11,026 nt of DNA from an uncultured Bacillaceae bacterium. Its GTDB lineage: Bacteria; Bacillota; Bacilli; Bacillales; Caldibacillaceae. The stretch covers positions 1 through 11,026 of the forward strand of contig CALGAD010000047.1 of NCBI GenBank assembly GCA_937951955.1. Reading direction: 5' to 3'. A program made the translations under genes and the position numbers. Below the pieces are notes generated by a model that saw only the letters and a list, made by a program, of their open reading frames with translations, was not told where the DNA came from and made no database searches. Position 1 is the first letter of the stretch. The number at the start of each line of letters is the position of its first letter. Shown here piece after piece: positions 1 to 5,625 of the stretch.

Positions 1-63
1 TAAGCTTCTCAGCGCCGATGGTAGTGAGGGGATTCCCCTTGCGAGAGTAGGACGTTGCCGGGC
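1..63 (+). rRNA. rrf: 5S ribosomal RNA, 3' part
   Basis: The sequence begins inside a 5S rRNA. The stretches AGCGCCGATGGTAGT and GCGAGAGTAGGACG are typical of the 3' half of Bacillus-type 5S rRNA, and the final TTGCCGGGC would pair with the missing 5' end of the molecule. The 5' part lies outside the window. Two tRNA genes follow within 10 bases, the usual end of a Bacillaceae rRNA operon. The exact 3' end is estimated. Confidence 0.93.
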
Positions 64-72
64 CTGATATAT

Positions 73-147
73 TCCGCAGTAGCTCAGTGGTAGAGCAATC
101 GGCTGTTAACCGATCGGTCGTAGGTTCGAATCCTACCTGCGGAGCCA
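73..147 (+). tRNA. tRNA-Asn (anticodon GTT)
   Basis: A full cloverleaf can be drawn. The acceptor arms TCCGCAG and CTGCGGA pair, the D arm contains AGCTCAGTGGTAGAGC, and the T arm contains GGTTCGAATCC. The anticodon loop CTGTTAA gives anticodon GTT, which reads Asn codons. The discriminator base is G and the CCA end is encoded (145-147). It follows the 5S rRNA by about 9 bases and is probably co-transcribed with it. Confidence 0.97.
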
Positions 148-153
148 AATAAT

Positions 154-226
<73 letters not shown>

Positions 227-242
227 TAATACTTAAAACGGT

Positions 243-293
243 GATATGACGTGATTTTCAGTAGTTTCTGAAAGTCACGTCATATCTTTTTTT
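243..293 (+). terminator. Rho-independent terminator of the rRNA/tRNA operon
   Basis: A 19-bp inverted repeat (243-261 with 268-286), containing one G:U pair and a 6-base loop TAGTTT, is followed at once by a run of seven T. It lies 16 bases after tRNA-Thr and closes the operon. The stem is long and would also work as a barrier on the opposite strand, although the reverse direction lacks a comparable T run. Confidence 0.93.
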
Positions 294-895
294 ATGCTTT
301 TTGCCGACCAAAACCAAAAATTATAAATATTGATTGATTCCATTAGCTCTATTCTTGGGTACTGAAAAGCAGAGGGATTTTTGGCTCTAAAAATTCGAGG
401 TGAATGTTTAACGGAGTACGAAATAATCGTTACCTGCTACTCGTAACTATTCTTATTTATAAACTTAACAATATTGGTTTACTCCGGTTCGATATATCCC
501 TTTCCGGTTGCTTTCGTGGCAAAACTGGGAAGCTCTAGTTCAAACTCTTTTTTAGTTAGTTATTGTTTTATACTTATTTTTATCGCTTTTTCTTCTCGGT
601 TTTCGGATCAAGATAAGTTTTTAAATCTATATCTTGCTGCCATCTGTTCCTACCCCGTTTCCTACACTTTCCCCGAGTCGCTGAATATATTTCTTTCGCT
701 CTGAAAGATAGGAATTGTGCTTCCTTTAAAATATCAAGTTTTATACGAATTTGCGTTCGTTTTTTAAACTAAAAATTAGGTGTTGGTTAGGGAAGAGGTA
801 GCTAATAAGAATCATTACTTTATTATTTGTGTTCAATTGAATTCTAAAACGTTGTTTTGATATTCACATGATGTCATGATAAATCCAAAAAAATG
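294..895. other. Intergenic region with no supported gene
   Basis: About 600 AT-rich bases separate the rRNA operon from the prophage-like island. The longest open frame (474-704) starts with TTG, has no ribosome binding site and encodes a low-complexity Ser/Phe-rich sequence, so it is not called. A small inverted repeat CATGA-TG-TCATG is at 867-878. I see no tRNA-derived attachment repeat, no insertion sequence ends and no recognisable gene remnant here. Confidence 0.6.
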
Positions 896-924
896 TTTCA
901 TTTTTCTGAAAGTAATGTTATTAT
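896..924 (+). promoter_or_regulatory. Possible sigma-A promoter for the small LexA-box gene
   Basis: A weak -35 (TTTCAT, 896-901) and a -10 (TATTAT, 919-924) are separated by 17 bases. Transcription would start near 931, just upstream of a LexA-type box, and run into the 49-codon gene at 987. The -35 match is poor; CATACT at 928-933 is an alternative -10. Confidence 0.4.
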
Positions 925-938
925 AGACATACTAAACA

Positions 939-952
939 AGAACACATGTTCG
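939..952 (-). promoter_or_regulatory. LexA (DinR) box
   Basis: Read on the minus strand this is CGAAC-ATGT-GTTCT. It matches the Bacillus LexA/DinR consensus CGAAC-RNRY-GTTCG in every position of the GAAC-N4-GTTC core and satisfies the RNRY spacer; only the last base differs. It lies about 8-21 bases after the inferred transcription start and 35 bases before the 49-codon ORF, a good position for SOS repression. No other match was seen in the window. Confidence 0.7.
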
Positions 953-986
953 CTTTGCGTGGAGTCAAAGGAATGGGGGGGTGCTT

Positions 987-1136
987 TTGAAATATTCTTT
1001 TTCCAAAGAAATGTCAGATCAACAACTGCTTGATACTTTATTGTTGGAGGTTATCAAACAAGCGAAAATAAATAATGATGCCAAGAGAATTATTCAGGAT
1101 ATCCGTGATTTTTGTAAAAACCAACTGCACCTTTAG
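987..1136 (+). CDS. Small protein of unknown function, probably SOS-controlled
   Basis: This 49-residue ORF starts at TTG (987) about 5 bases after a G-rich run (GGGGGGG, 975-981) that can act as ribosome binding site. An internal ATG at 1011 would give 41 residues. I do not recognise the family. The sequence opens MKYSFSKEMSDQQLLDTLLL and is otherwise charged and likely helical, with one Cys near the C-terminus and no signal peptide. The SDQQLLDT start faintly recalls the Sda checkpoint protein (LSDELLIES), but the conserved second half of Sda is not visible. Upstream are a LexA box and a possible promoter, so induction by DNA damage is inferred. Its 3' end overlaps the 3' end of the convergent XRE repressor gene by 47 bases. 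Its likely role, inferred from position only, is to antagonise that repressor. Confidence 0.5.
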   Translation: MKYSFSKEMSDQQLLDTLLLEVIKQAKINNDAKRIIQDIRDFCKNQLHL

Positions 1137-1455
1137 TAAAATCCACTAATCTTTGTAATACTTTCCTTTTATCTTCCTCAGATAATGGAGCTAACAATTC
1201 CTTAATTTCATAAAACTCCTCAAAAGCCTCTTTTTCTTGATCCGCAGTCAATCGCGGATCATTACTTTTTCCCAACAAATAATCTGTTGTAACATCAAAA
1301 TAATCCGCTAATTTGACTAATGTGTCGAAATCTGGTTGTGATGTATTATTTTCATATTTAGCATAACCCTGCCTGGAAATCCCGAGTAAATCTGCCATAT
1401 GCGCTTGAGTTAACTTTCTATCCATCCTTAAATTCTTTAACCTTTGGGAGAACAT
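1090..1455 (-). CDS. Phage-type XRE/Cro-CI family repressor
   Basis: This 121-residue DNA-binding protein has an N-terminal helix-turn-helix of the HTH_3 type at about residues 5-60. It contains the motif LTQAHMADLLGISRQGYAKY, then PDFDTLVKLADYFDVTTDYLLG, typical of prophage and ICE immunity repressors. The rest (about 70-121) is a charged helical tail, probably for dimerisation; there is no peptidase or LexA-like autocleavage domain. The ATG start at 1455 has AAGAGGAA as ribosome binding site. It is divergent from the holin-amidase pair and convergent with the LexA-box small gene. Four inverted repeats in the divergent control region, one in the spacer of its own promoter, are the likely operators, so it should repress both itself and the lysis genes. 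No ImmA-type protease, which would inactivate an ImmR-type repressor, is encoded nearby. Confidence 0.9.
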   Translation of the reverse strand: MFSQRLKNLRMDRKLTQAHMADLLGISRQGYAKYENNTSQPDFDTLVKLADYFDVTTDYLLGKSNDPRLTADQEKEAFEEFYEIKELLAPLSEEDKRKVLQRLVDFTKGAVGFYKNHGYPE

Positions 1456-1494
1456 AAAGATTCCTCTTTTCTAAATTCTCTATTCTAATAGTGA

Positions 1495-1523
1495 ATTATA
1501 ACGCAACAAATTGTTGCTTTCTA
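1495..1523 (-). promoter_or_regulatory. Repressor-gene promoter with an operator in its spacer
   Basis: On the minus strand a perfect -10 TATAAT (1500-1495) lies about 40 bases before the repressor ATG. The position 17 bases upstream holds TAGAAA (1523-1518), a poor -35. The spacer contains the inverted repeat GCAACA-AAT-TGTTGC (1503-1517), ending 2 bases from the -10. Negative autoregulation is inferred. Confidence 0.65.
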
Positions 1524-1563
1524 TGGTAATGCAAAAAATGTAAACAAAAAGTAGAAAAAACAC

Positions 1564-1591
1564 TTGACAGCAACTAAAAGTTGCGTATAAT
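1564..1591 (+). promoter_or_regulatory. Strong sigma-A promoter of the lysis genes with an embedded operator
   Basis: The -35 TTGACA (1564-1569) and the -10 TATAAT (1586-1591) both match the consensus perfectly and are separated by 16 bases. Fifteen of those are the perfect inverted repeat GCAACT-AAA-AGTTGC (1570-1584). A protein bound there would block RNA polymerase. This mirrors the repressor promoter on the other strand, where a related repeat fills the same space. Transcription would start near 1598 and read into holin and amidase. Confidence 0.85.
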
Positions 1592-1603
1592 TAGAGTTAC
1601 ATA

Positions 1604-1618
1604 GCAACTAGAAGTTAC
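1604..1618. promoter_or_regulatory. Repressor operator, copy 3
   Basis: GCAACT-AGA-AGTTAC is an inverted repeat with one mismatch between arms, in the same class as the repeats at 1503 and 1570. It lies just downstream of the inferred start of the lysis transcript. A further half site, AGTTAC, is at 1595-1600. Confidence 0.7.
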
Positions 1619-1729
1619 GGAATTGGAGATCAAAATGTAAATAGAGGAGGGGGTGCATTCAACGTTAGTGTTGAAAAGAAGTTGACGTGGTACTAAGAGG
1701 CGATTGAATCTTTTTTTTAAATATTATAG

Positions 1730-1744
1730 GCAACTAAAAGTTGC
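1730..1744. promoter_or_regulatory. Repressor operator, copy 4
   Basis: GCAACT-AAA-AGTTGC is identical to the operator inside the main promoter but lies 146 bases further on and 35 bases before the holin start. A TATTAT hexamer (1722-1727) just before it could be the -10 of a second promoter, but no properly spaced -35 is visible. The site could also act as a roadblock or looping partner. Confidence 0.7.
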
Positions 1745-1779
1745 CGGGAGAGAAGTCTGCATAATATGAGGAAGTTATT

Positions 1780-2046
1780 ATGAATTTTCTTGCTGAATAT
1801 GTCGAAATTGTTGTCCTGGGCATTTGTATGTGTGTTGGCTATGTCATCAAGCATAGTATCAATGCTTTTCCTAACAAGTATATTCCACTGGTGATGGCTA
1901 TTTTGGGGGTGATTCTAAATGTTTGGGTGAATCAAGGGACGTTTAATCCAGAAGTGTTGCTTGGTGGTTTACTTTCTGGTCTGGCAGCTACAGGTGTTCA
2001 TCAAACGGTCAAATATTTTCGAAAAGGGGAGGATGAAGAATGGTAA
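1780..2046 (+). CDS. Phage holin
   Basis: This 88-residue membrane protein has about three hydrophobic segments (roughly residues 8-25, 34-52 and 57-75) and a short charged C-terminal tail (FRKGEDEEW). Size, topology and the run VMAILGVILNVWVNQG fit the Hol44-type holins of Bacillus and Geobacillus phages. Holins collect in the cytoplasmic membrane and open lesions at a set time, letting the endolysin reach the wall. The ATG start has TGAGGA about 8 bases upstream. The stop overlaps the amidase start by 7 bases, so the two are translationally coupled. Expression should come from the operator-controlled promoter at 1564-1591. The exact holin family is my inference from topology and a few motifs. 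Confidence 0.85.
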   Translation: MNFLAEYVEIVVLGICMCVGYVIKHSINAFPNKYIPLVMAILGVILNVWVNQGTFNPEVLLGGLLSGLAATGVHQTVKYFRKGEDEEW

Positions 2047-2822
2047 AAATTTATATCGATCCTGGACATGGGGGAAATGATCCAGGCGCAACTGGAAATG
2101 GATTACAGGAAAAGGATTTAAACTTAAAAATCGCAAGATACATGCGCGATTATTTACTGAATAATTATTCTGGTGTTTCTATCCGTATGAGTCGGGAAAC
2201 CGATAAAACCGTTACCCTTGCAGCACGTACAAACGACGCTAACAGTTGGGGGGCAAACGCGTTTATCTCAATTCATATTAACGCAGGTGGCGGCACGGGA
2301 TTTGAATCGTATGTGTATCCGGGAGTAGGCCAAGCTACACGCAACTTACAAAATGCAGTTCACAACGAAGTTGCAAAGGCATTTAGCGGTTTCCCAGACC
2401 GTGGCAAGAAGCAGGCAAACTTCCACGTCTTACGCGAGACGAATATGAGTGCCGTGCTTACTGAAAATGGCTTTATCGATACAAAGAAGGATGCGGACTT
2501 CCTTAAGAGCGACGCTAACTTACGAAAAGTTGGAGAGGCTCATGCGTTGGGGGTTGCGAAGTACTTCGGTTTACAAAAGAAAGAAGAGCCGGGACAGAAT
2601 GTATATTACCGTGTTGTAACGGGTTCATTTTCGGAAAGGGCTAACGCGGAACAACGAGTTGCCGAATTAAAGCAAAAAGGTTTCGATAGTTTTATCCTAG
2701 AACATAATGGCATGTACCGTGTAATTACCGGATCATTCACGAGTCGTGAAAATGCCGAAAAACGCGTTGAGGAATTAAAAAAAGCAGGATTTGATTCGTT
2801 CATCGATGTTTACGTGGTTTAG
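2040..2822 (+). CDS. Phage endolysin: N-acetylmuramoyl-L-alanine amidase with two SPOR repeats
   Basis: This 260-residue enzyme cleaves the bond between N-acetylmuramic acid and L-alanine in peptidoglycan. The Amidase_3 domain covers about residues 2-178. The zinc ligands are visible: H10 in DPGHGG, E24 in LQEKD and H79 in SIHIN, with catalytic E142 in TENGF. The C-terminal part (about 188-260) holds two tandem SPOR-type wall-binding repeats, marked by YYRVVTGSF and MYRVITGSF, each followed by an AEXRVXELKXXGFDSFI-like helix. There is no signal peptide, as expected for a protein released by the holin. The start overlaps the holin gene by 7 bases, with GGGGAGG (2026-2032) as ribosome binding site. 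It resembles endolysins and CwlC-like sporulation amidases of Bacillus. A mother-cell lysis enzyme is possible, but pairing with a holin argues for a phage origin. Confidence 0.95.
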   Translation: MVKIYIDPGHGGNDPGATGNGLQEKDLNLKIARYMRDYLLNNYSGVSIRMSRETDKTVTLAARTNDANSWGANAFISIHINAGGGTGFESYVYPGVGQATRNLQNAVHNEVAKAFSGFPDRGKKQANFHVLRETNMSAVLTENGFIDTKKDADFLKSDANLRKVGEAHALGVAKYFGLQKKEEPGQNVYYRVVTGSFSERANAEQRVAELKQKGFDSFILEHNGMYRVITGSFTSRENAEKRVEELKKAGFDSFIDVYVV

Positions 2823-2860
2823 AAAGGAGGGGCGCTTTGCCCCTTCTTTATTGTTTTATT
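2823..2860 (+). terminator. Terminator of the holin-amidase operon
   Basis: An 11-bp stem (2823-2833 with 2839-2849, one G:U pair) with a GCTTT loop is followed by the T-rich stretch ATTGTTTTATT. It begins at the base after the amidase stop codon. Confidence 0.85.
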
Positions 2861-3029
2861 AACTTTATAAGAGATTTTAGGAATTTACTCTTTATTATTA
2901 AAAATAAAATCCATCGTAAAAAGAATTTACAAAGGAATATGTTGTTTAAAATAAACTGAATAAGTGATTTAGAAAATTCTTTACAGAACATCGTAATTAG
3001 TGTAGCATATAGTTGCTGCGTAAAATGCG

Positions 3030-3134
3030 ACTATCTAACTCGTGGAATCATAATGTTAATCATCGTACGAGTACTGTAAGTGATCCGATCTAACGAGGGC
3101 ATCCTTAATGGATGCTTGAAACTGATGATATGCA
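3030..3134 (+). ncRNA. Possible cis-regulatory RNA (attenuator leader), class unknown
   Basis: Several pairings lie just before the terminator at 3135: a hairpin GCATCC-TTAAT-GGATGC (3099-3115), distant arms ACTCGT (3038-3043) and ACGAGT (3067-3072), and GGGCAT (3097-3102), which can pair with ATGCACCC (3130-3137) around a bulged A. CCGATCT (3085-3091) is complementary to AGATCGG in the terminator's 3' arm, so two exclusive folds can be drawn, as in riboswitches and attenuators. I checked by eye against common classes (purine, SAM, TPP, fluoride, T-box) and see none. No intact gene follows for more than 500 bases, so the regulated gene may be lost. Confidence 0.35.
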
Positions 3135-3158
3135 CCCGATCGAAAAGATCGGGTTTTT
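3135..3158 (+). terminator. Rho-independent terminator
   Basis: CCCGATC (3135-3141) and GATCGGG (3147-3153) form a 7-bp GC-rich stem with the loop GAAAA, followed by five T. No gene on the + strand ends close before it, which is why it is read with the upstream structured segment as a possible attenuator. Confidence 0.85.
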
Positions 3159-3590
3159 GTATGTTGAAATAAATATTTGACAATACCTATATTTCTCTAA
3201 ATTGCAATATCATTTATTTTGTGAAATGAAAAAGGACACTGTTCAGGTATCTATGGCGAAATGGCCGACATCCAGTCGAAGAAAACTAATGCACGGCATG
3301 ATTGAATATGGTATGAAAAGGCTCAAATTGTTCCTATAATGGCTTTGTTAAAAAATGGGCCGCTATTTCCAATGAAACGGAAAGGCCAAATATTCCGACC
3401 CGCCTGGAAGTTAAATGATCAAATTTTGATGTGATGCGGTTTCTCGGGTACCTTGAAATCGCGTATTCGTTTTGTTACAAATGTTTAGCATCCAGAAGGT
3501 CGCCCAACTAAAAAGGTTATTGTTATATTCATTATCCCATTTCACCACTCTCCAAGAGGAGAATCGTTTAAAAAACAAGACTAAAAGCAA
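3159..3590. other. Intergenic region, probably decayed coding sequence
   Basis: No ORF with a ribosome binding site is present. Short open pieces in neighbouring frames follow one another: 37 codons from ATG 3226 to TAA 3339, then a stretch reading NGPLFPMKRKGQIF around 3354-3395 in another frame. This is the pattern expected of a gene broken by frameshifts, but I cannot name it. A TTGACA at 3177-3182 lacks a well-spaced -10. Confidence 0.35.
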
Positions 3591-3619
3591 TTTAAGGAAA
3601 AATTTTGCTATGGTATAAT
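3591..3619 (+). promoter_or_regulatory. Promoter of the GntR-type regulator gene
   Basis: An extended -10, TGGTATAAT (3611-3619, hexamer TATAAT 3614-3619), has TTTAAG 17 bases upstream as a weak -35. Transcription would start near 3626, before the chosen ATG at 3704 but after the upstream in-frame start at 3605, supporting the shorter protein. Confidence 0.6.
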
Positions 3620-3703
3620 ATTATTAATAAAAACGATTTCATAGTTTATTTGTTTGAAATGTTGCATGTTGGATTTCTTATTACCTGTAGAGGAGTGCTA
3701 TTT

Positions 3704-4444
3704 ATGTTTACGGTTACAGCAAGAAAAGCTGGTGAAAATAATAAAACGTATTCTTATCGTATATTAAGAAATGCCATTATGTACCTGGAGTTGAAACCCG
3801 GTCAGGCAATCAGTGAAGTCGAATTAGCTGAGGCATTAAACATTTCCAGAACACCGATTCGTGAAGTTTTAACTCAATTAAAGGAAGAAAATTTAGTTGA
3901 AGTGATTCCACAAGTAGGTACGTATGTTACTAAAATCAATCTCCAATTGATTGAGGAAGCCGCTTTTATGCGCTATATTCTTGAAAAAGAAGTGTTAAAA
4001 CAAGCTTGTTCTTCCTTTCCGGAAGGTCATTTAAACAGATTAAAACAAAATTTAATTTATCAAGATATGTTAAGAAATTCTCAGGATAAAGAAAGAGAGT
4101 TTCATAAATTGGACACCGAATTTCATGAAATTATTTTTCATGGCAAGCGCAAAGAGCATATCTGGAATTCGATTTATCGTTTGAGTACGCATTATAATCG
4201 CATTCGTCTTCTTTCGGAATTAGAAAGTGGATTTAACCATGCGATTGATGAACATCATGAGATTGTTAAAATTATCGAAAATAAAGCAGTCGATCAAGTT
4301 GAAAAAATTGTTCACCAACATATTTTAGCGCCAACGAAGCAGTGGAAAGAGCTATTTGCCGAAAATAGCCCGTATTATGATTACTTTGATCACAGTGACA
4401 AACTCCTTTCTCTGGAAGAGAGTCTTTTATATGCTTATTCTTAA
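3704..4444 (+). CDS. GntR-family (FadR subfamily, FCD domain) regulator of hexuronate use, UxuR/ExuR-like
   Basis: This 246-residue cytoplasmic transcription factor has an N-terminal winged helix (about 14-77) with the recognition part ISEVELAEALNISRTPIREV and the wing VGTYV. The C-terminal FCD ligand-binding domain covers about 83-210. Candidate metal or ligand residues fit the FCD pattern: D137 and H141 in LDTEFHEIIF, H184 in EHHEI and H206 in HQHI. I chose ATG 3704 because TAGAGGAG (3688-3695) is spaced 8 bases from it and the protein then begins as GntR proteins do; the frame is open back to 3605 but the likely promoter lies inside that extension. Its position ahead of a transporter, kdgA and uxaC suggests it represses the uronate genes and is released by a pathway intermediate. 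The exact effector is not deducible. Confidence 0.9.
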   Translation: MFTVTARKAGENNKTYSYRILRNAIMYLELKPGQAISEVELAEALNISRTPIREVLTQLKEENLVEVIPQVGTYVTKINLQLIEEAAFMRYILEKEVLKQACSSFPEGHLNRLKQNLIYQDMLRNSQDKEREFHKLDTEFHEIIFHGKRKEHIWNSIYRLSTHYNRIRLLSELESGFNHAIDEHHEIVKIIENKAVDQVEKIVHQHILAPTKQWKELFAENSPYYDYFDHSDKLLSLEESLLYAYS

Positions 4445-4767
4445 TACTCTCTATAATTATTTGAACTTATCAATCAGTTATTACTTAGTTTCGTTTAGAT
4501 TGAAAGGTGAGCAAAATCATTTATTACTGGAAAATTGAATAGTCTATCATAGCTATGGGTGAATGAGATTATACAGCAATACGAATAATAAATGTGGGAA
4601 TGATCGACGTTATTGATAAGTATAGAAGAACAGTGATCGGTATGATTTAGTTCGATTATGCTCCCATTGTTTGCGAAAATCAATGTGGAACGGAAATAAT
4701 TACCGTTAAAGATTGACAAAAATTTTGTCCAAGCACTTCTCTATAAGCTAGAAGGGAAGGAAGCCGT
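4445..4767. other. Intergenic region between the two regulators, with a palindrome
   Basis: No gene is supported here. TTGACAAAA-A-TTTTGTCCAA (4713-4732) is a near-perfect inverted repeat whose core GACAAAA-A-TTTTGTC is perfect. It lies 36 bases before the AraC-type gene and includes a consensus -35 TTGACA, but the nearest -10-like hexamer, TATAAG (4742-4747), is 23 bases away, too far for a normal promoter. An operator is possible. No clear terminator follows the GntR gene. Confidence 0.45.
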
Positions 4768-5625
4768 TTGAATGAACCGATTGTTGTAAATTACCGTTTA
4801 CAAGGACACATCGAAGAAATTGATTATCACGCCCATAGCGATTTTTATGAAATTTATTTTTTTCATGCAGGGACTTGTAAGTATTTAGTTGAAAAGCAAA
4901 TTTATCATTTGCAACCGGGTGATATTTTGCTTTTGGATGGAACATTATTGCATAAGCCTTATGTTCTTCCGAACAGCGAATACATTCGTAGTCATATTCA
5001 TTTTTCGCCAAAATGGATTTCGGGTTTGCTAGGAGAATTAAATGCTAACTATTTGTTAGAATCATTTATCACAATGCGTCATTATTTAATCCGGACAGAG
5101 GAAAATGAGGAGTCAATACAACTAGAAACATTGATATCCTGGTTGGAAAAGGTATGGAGATCAAATAAAGGCAAAAAGCAGGAATCCATTGTTGAAGCGA
5201 AGTTATTATTAATCGAAATTTTATTAAGCCTGTATCGGCTCCGTAAGTACGGTGCAAGGACACAAACAATACAGAAAACAAATAAAGAAATGTACGTGGA
5301 TGACATTGTATCGTATATACAGCGAAATTATTCAAAAAAGCTCACCTTAGACACTATTGCCAAAGATTTAAACTTAAGTAAATCATATGTCTCTCATATC
5401 TTTAAAGAAGTAACCGGTCTTACTGTTATGGAATATTTACAAAATTATCGATTGACACAGGCAAAATTAATGCTGGAATTAGATCCAGATCAAACACTCC
5501 AGGAAATTGCACTTGCCACCGGATTTGAGAGTGTTTCTCATTTCAGTCGTTTTTTTCGCAAACATGCCGGAATAACCGCTGGGAATTATCGAAAGATACG
5601 CAAGGAAATGGATCAATCGAAATGA
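4768..5625 (+). CDS. AraC-family transcriptional regulator with cupin-like sensor domain
   Basis: This 285-residue protein has an N-terminal sugar-sensing cupin-like domain (about 10-100; HAHSDFYEIYFF and HLQPGDILLLDGTLLHKP) and a C-terminal double helix-turn-helix of the AraC/XylS type (about 175-280). The first reader helix is LTLDTIAKDLNLSKSYVSHIFK; the family signature follows in ALATGFESVSHFSRFFRKHAG. The start is TTG at 4768, with GGGAAGGAAG (4753-4762) as ribosome binding site; the ATG 4 bases later is out of frame and no in-frame ATG comes before the cupin domain. It lies between the GntR regulator and the uronate symporter, so it is probably an activator answering to a uronate or a glucuronide-type sugar. 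AraC proteins of this shape usually act locally, but the target is not shown by the sequence. Confidence 0.9.
   Translation: MNEPIVVNYRLQGHIEEIDYHAHSDFYEIYFFHAGTCKYLVEKQIYHLQPGDILLLDGTLLHKPYVLPNSEYIRSHIHFSPKWISGLLGELNANYLLESFITMRHYLIRTEENEESIQLETLISWLEKVWRSNKGKKQESIVEAKLLLIEILLSLYRLRKYGARTQTIQKTNKEMYVDDIVSYIQRNYSKKLTLDTIAKDLNLSKSYVSHIFKEVTGLTVMEYLQNYRLTQAKLMLELDPDQTLQEIALATGFESVSHFSRFFRKHAGITAGNYRKIRKEMDQSK

Larger units (their letters stand above)
1592..1779 (+). other. Untranslated leader of the lysis operon
   Basis: The 188 bases between the main promoter and the holin hold no supportable gene. A very strong ribosome binding site, GAGGAGGGGG (1644-1653), is followed only by a 10-codon frame from GTG at 1653 to TGA at 1685. 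This may be what is left of a gene that sat between repressor and lysis genes. A run of eight T (1711-1718) has no proper stem before it and is not called a terminator. Confidence 0.45.

Noticed and set aside
243..286. The long inverted repeat after tRNA-Thr as a phage attachment site or transposon end
   Set aside because: It is fully explained as a rho-independent terminator, and no matching direct repeat of the tRNA 3' end was seen on the far side of the prophage-like island.
474..704. 76-codon open frame on the + strand after the rRNA operon
   Set aside because: TTG start without a ribosome binding site, low-complexity Ser/Phe-rich product and no family resemblance.
1653..1685. 10-codon frame from GTG after a strong ribosome binding site
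   Set aside because: The start touches the ribosome binding site with no spacer, and the product is too short to support as a gene; noted as a possible stub.
1711..1718. Run of eight T in the lysis leader as a terminator
   Set aside because: No stable stem precedes it; the only pairing is a 4-base GATT/AATC with a one-base loop.
2606..2803. Minus-strand open frame inside the amidase gene
   Set aside because: Shadow of the SPOR repeats; its own repetitive look comes from the sense-strand duplication.
3226..3339. 37-codon frame starting at ATG 3226
   Set aside because: No ribosome binding site and no family resemblance; treated as part of decayed sequence instead.
4495..4719. Minus-strand open frame between the two regulators
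   Set aside because: No ribosome binding site or recognisable motif; composition is that of AT-rich non-coding DNA.
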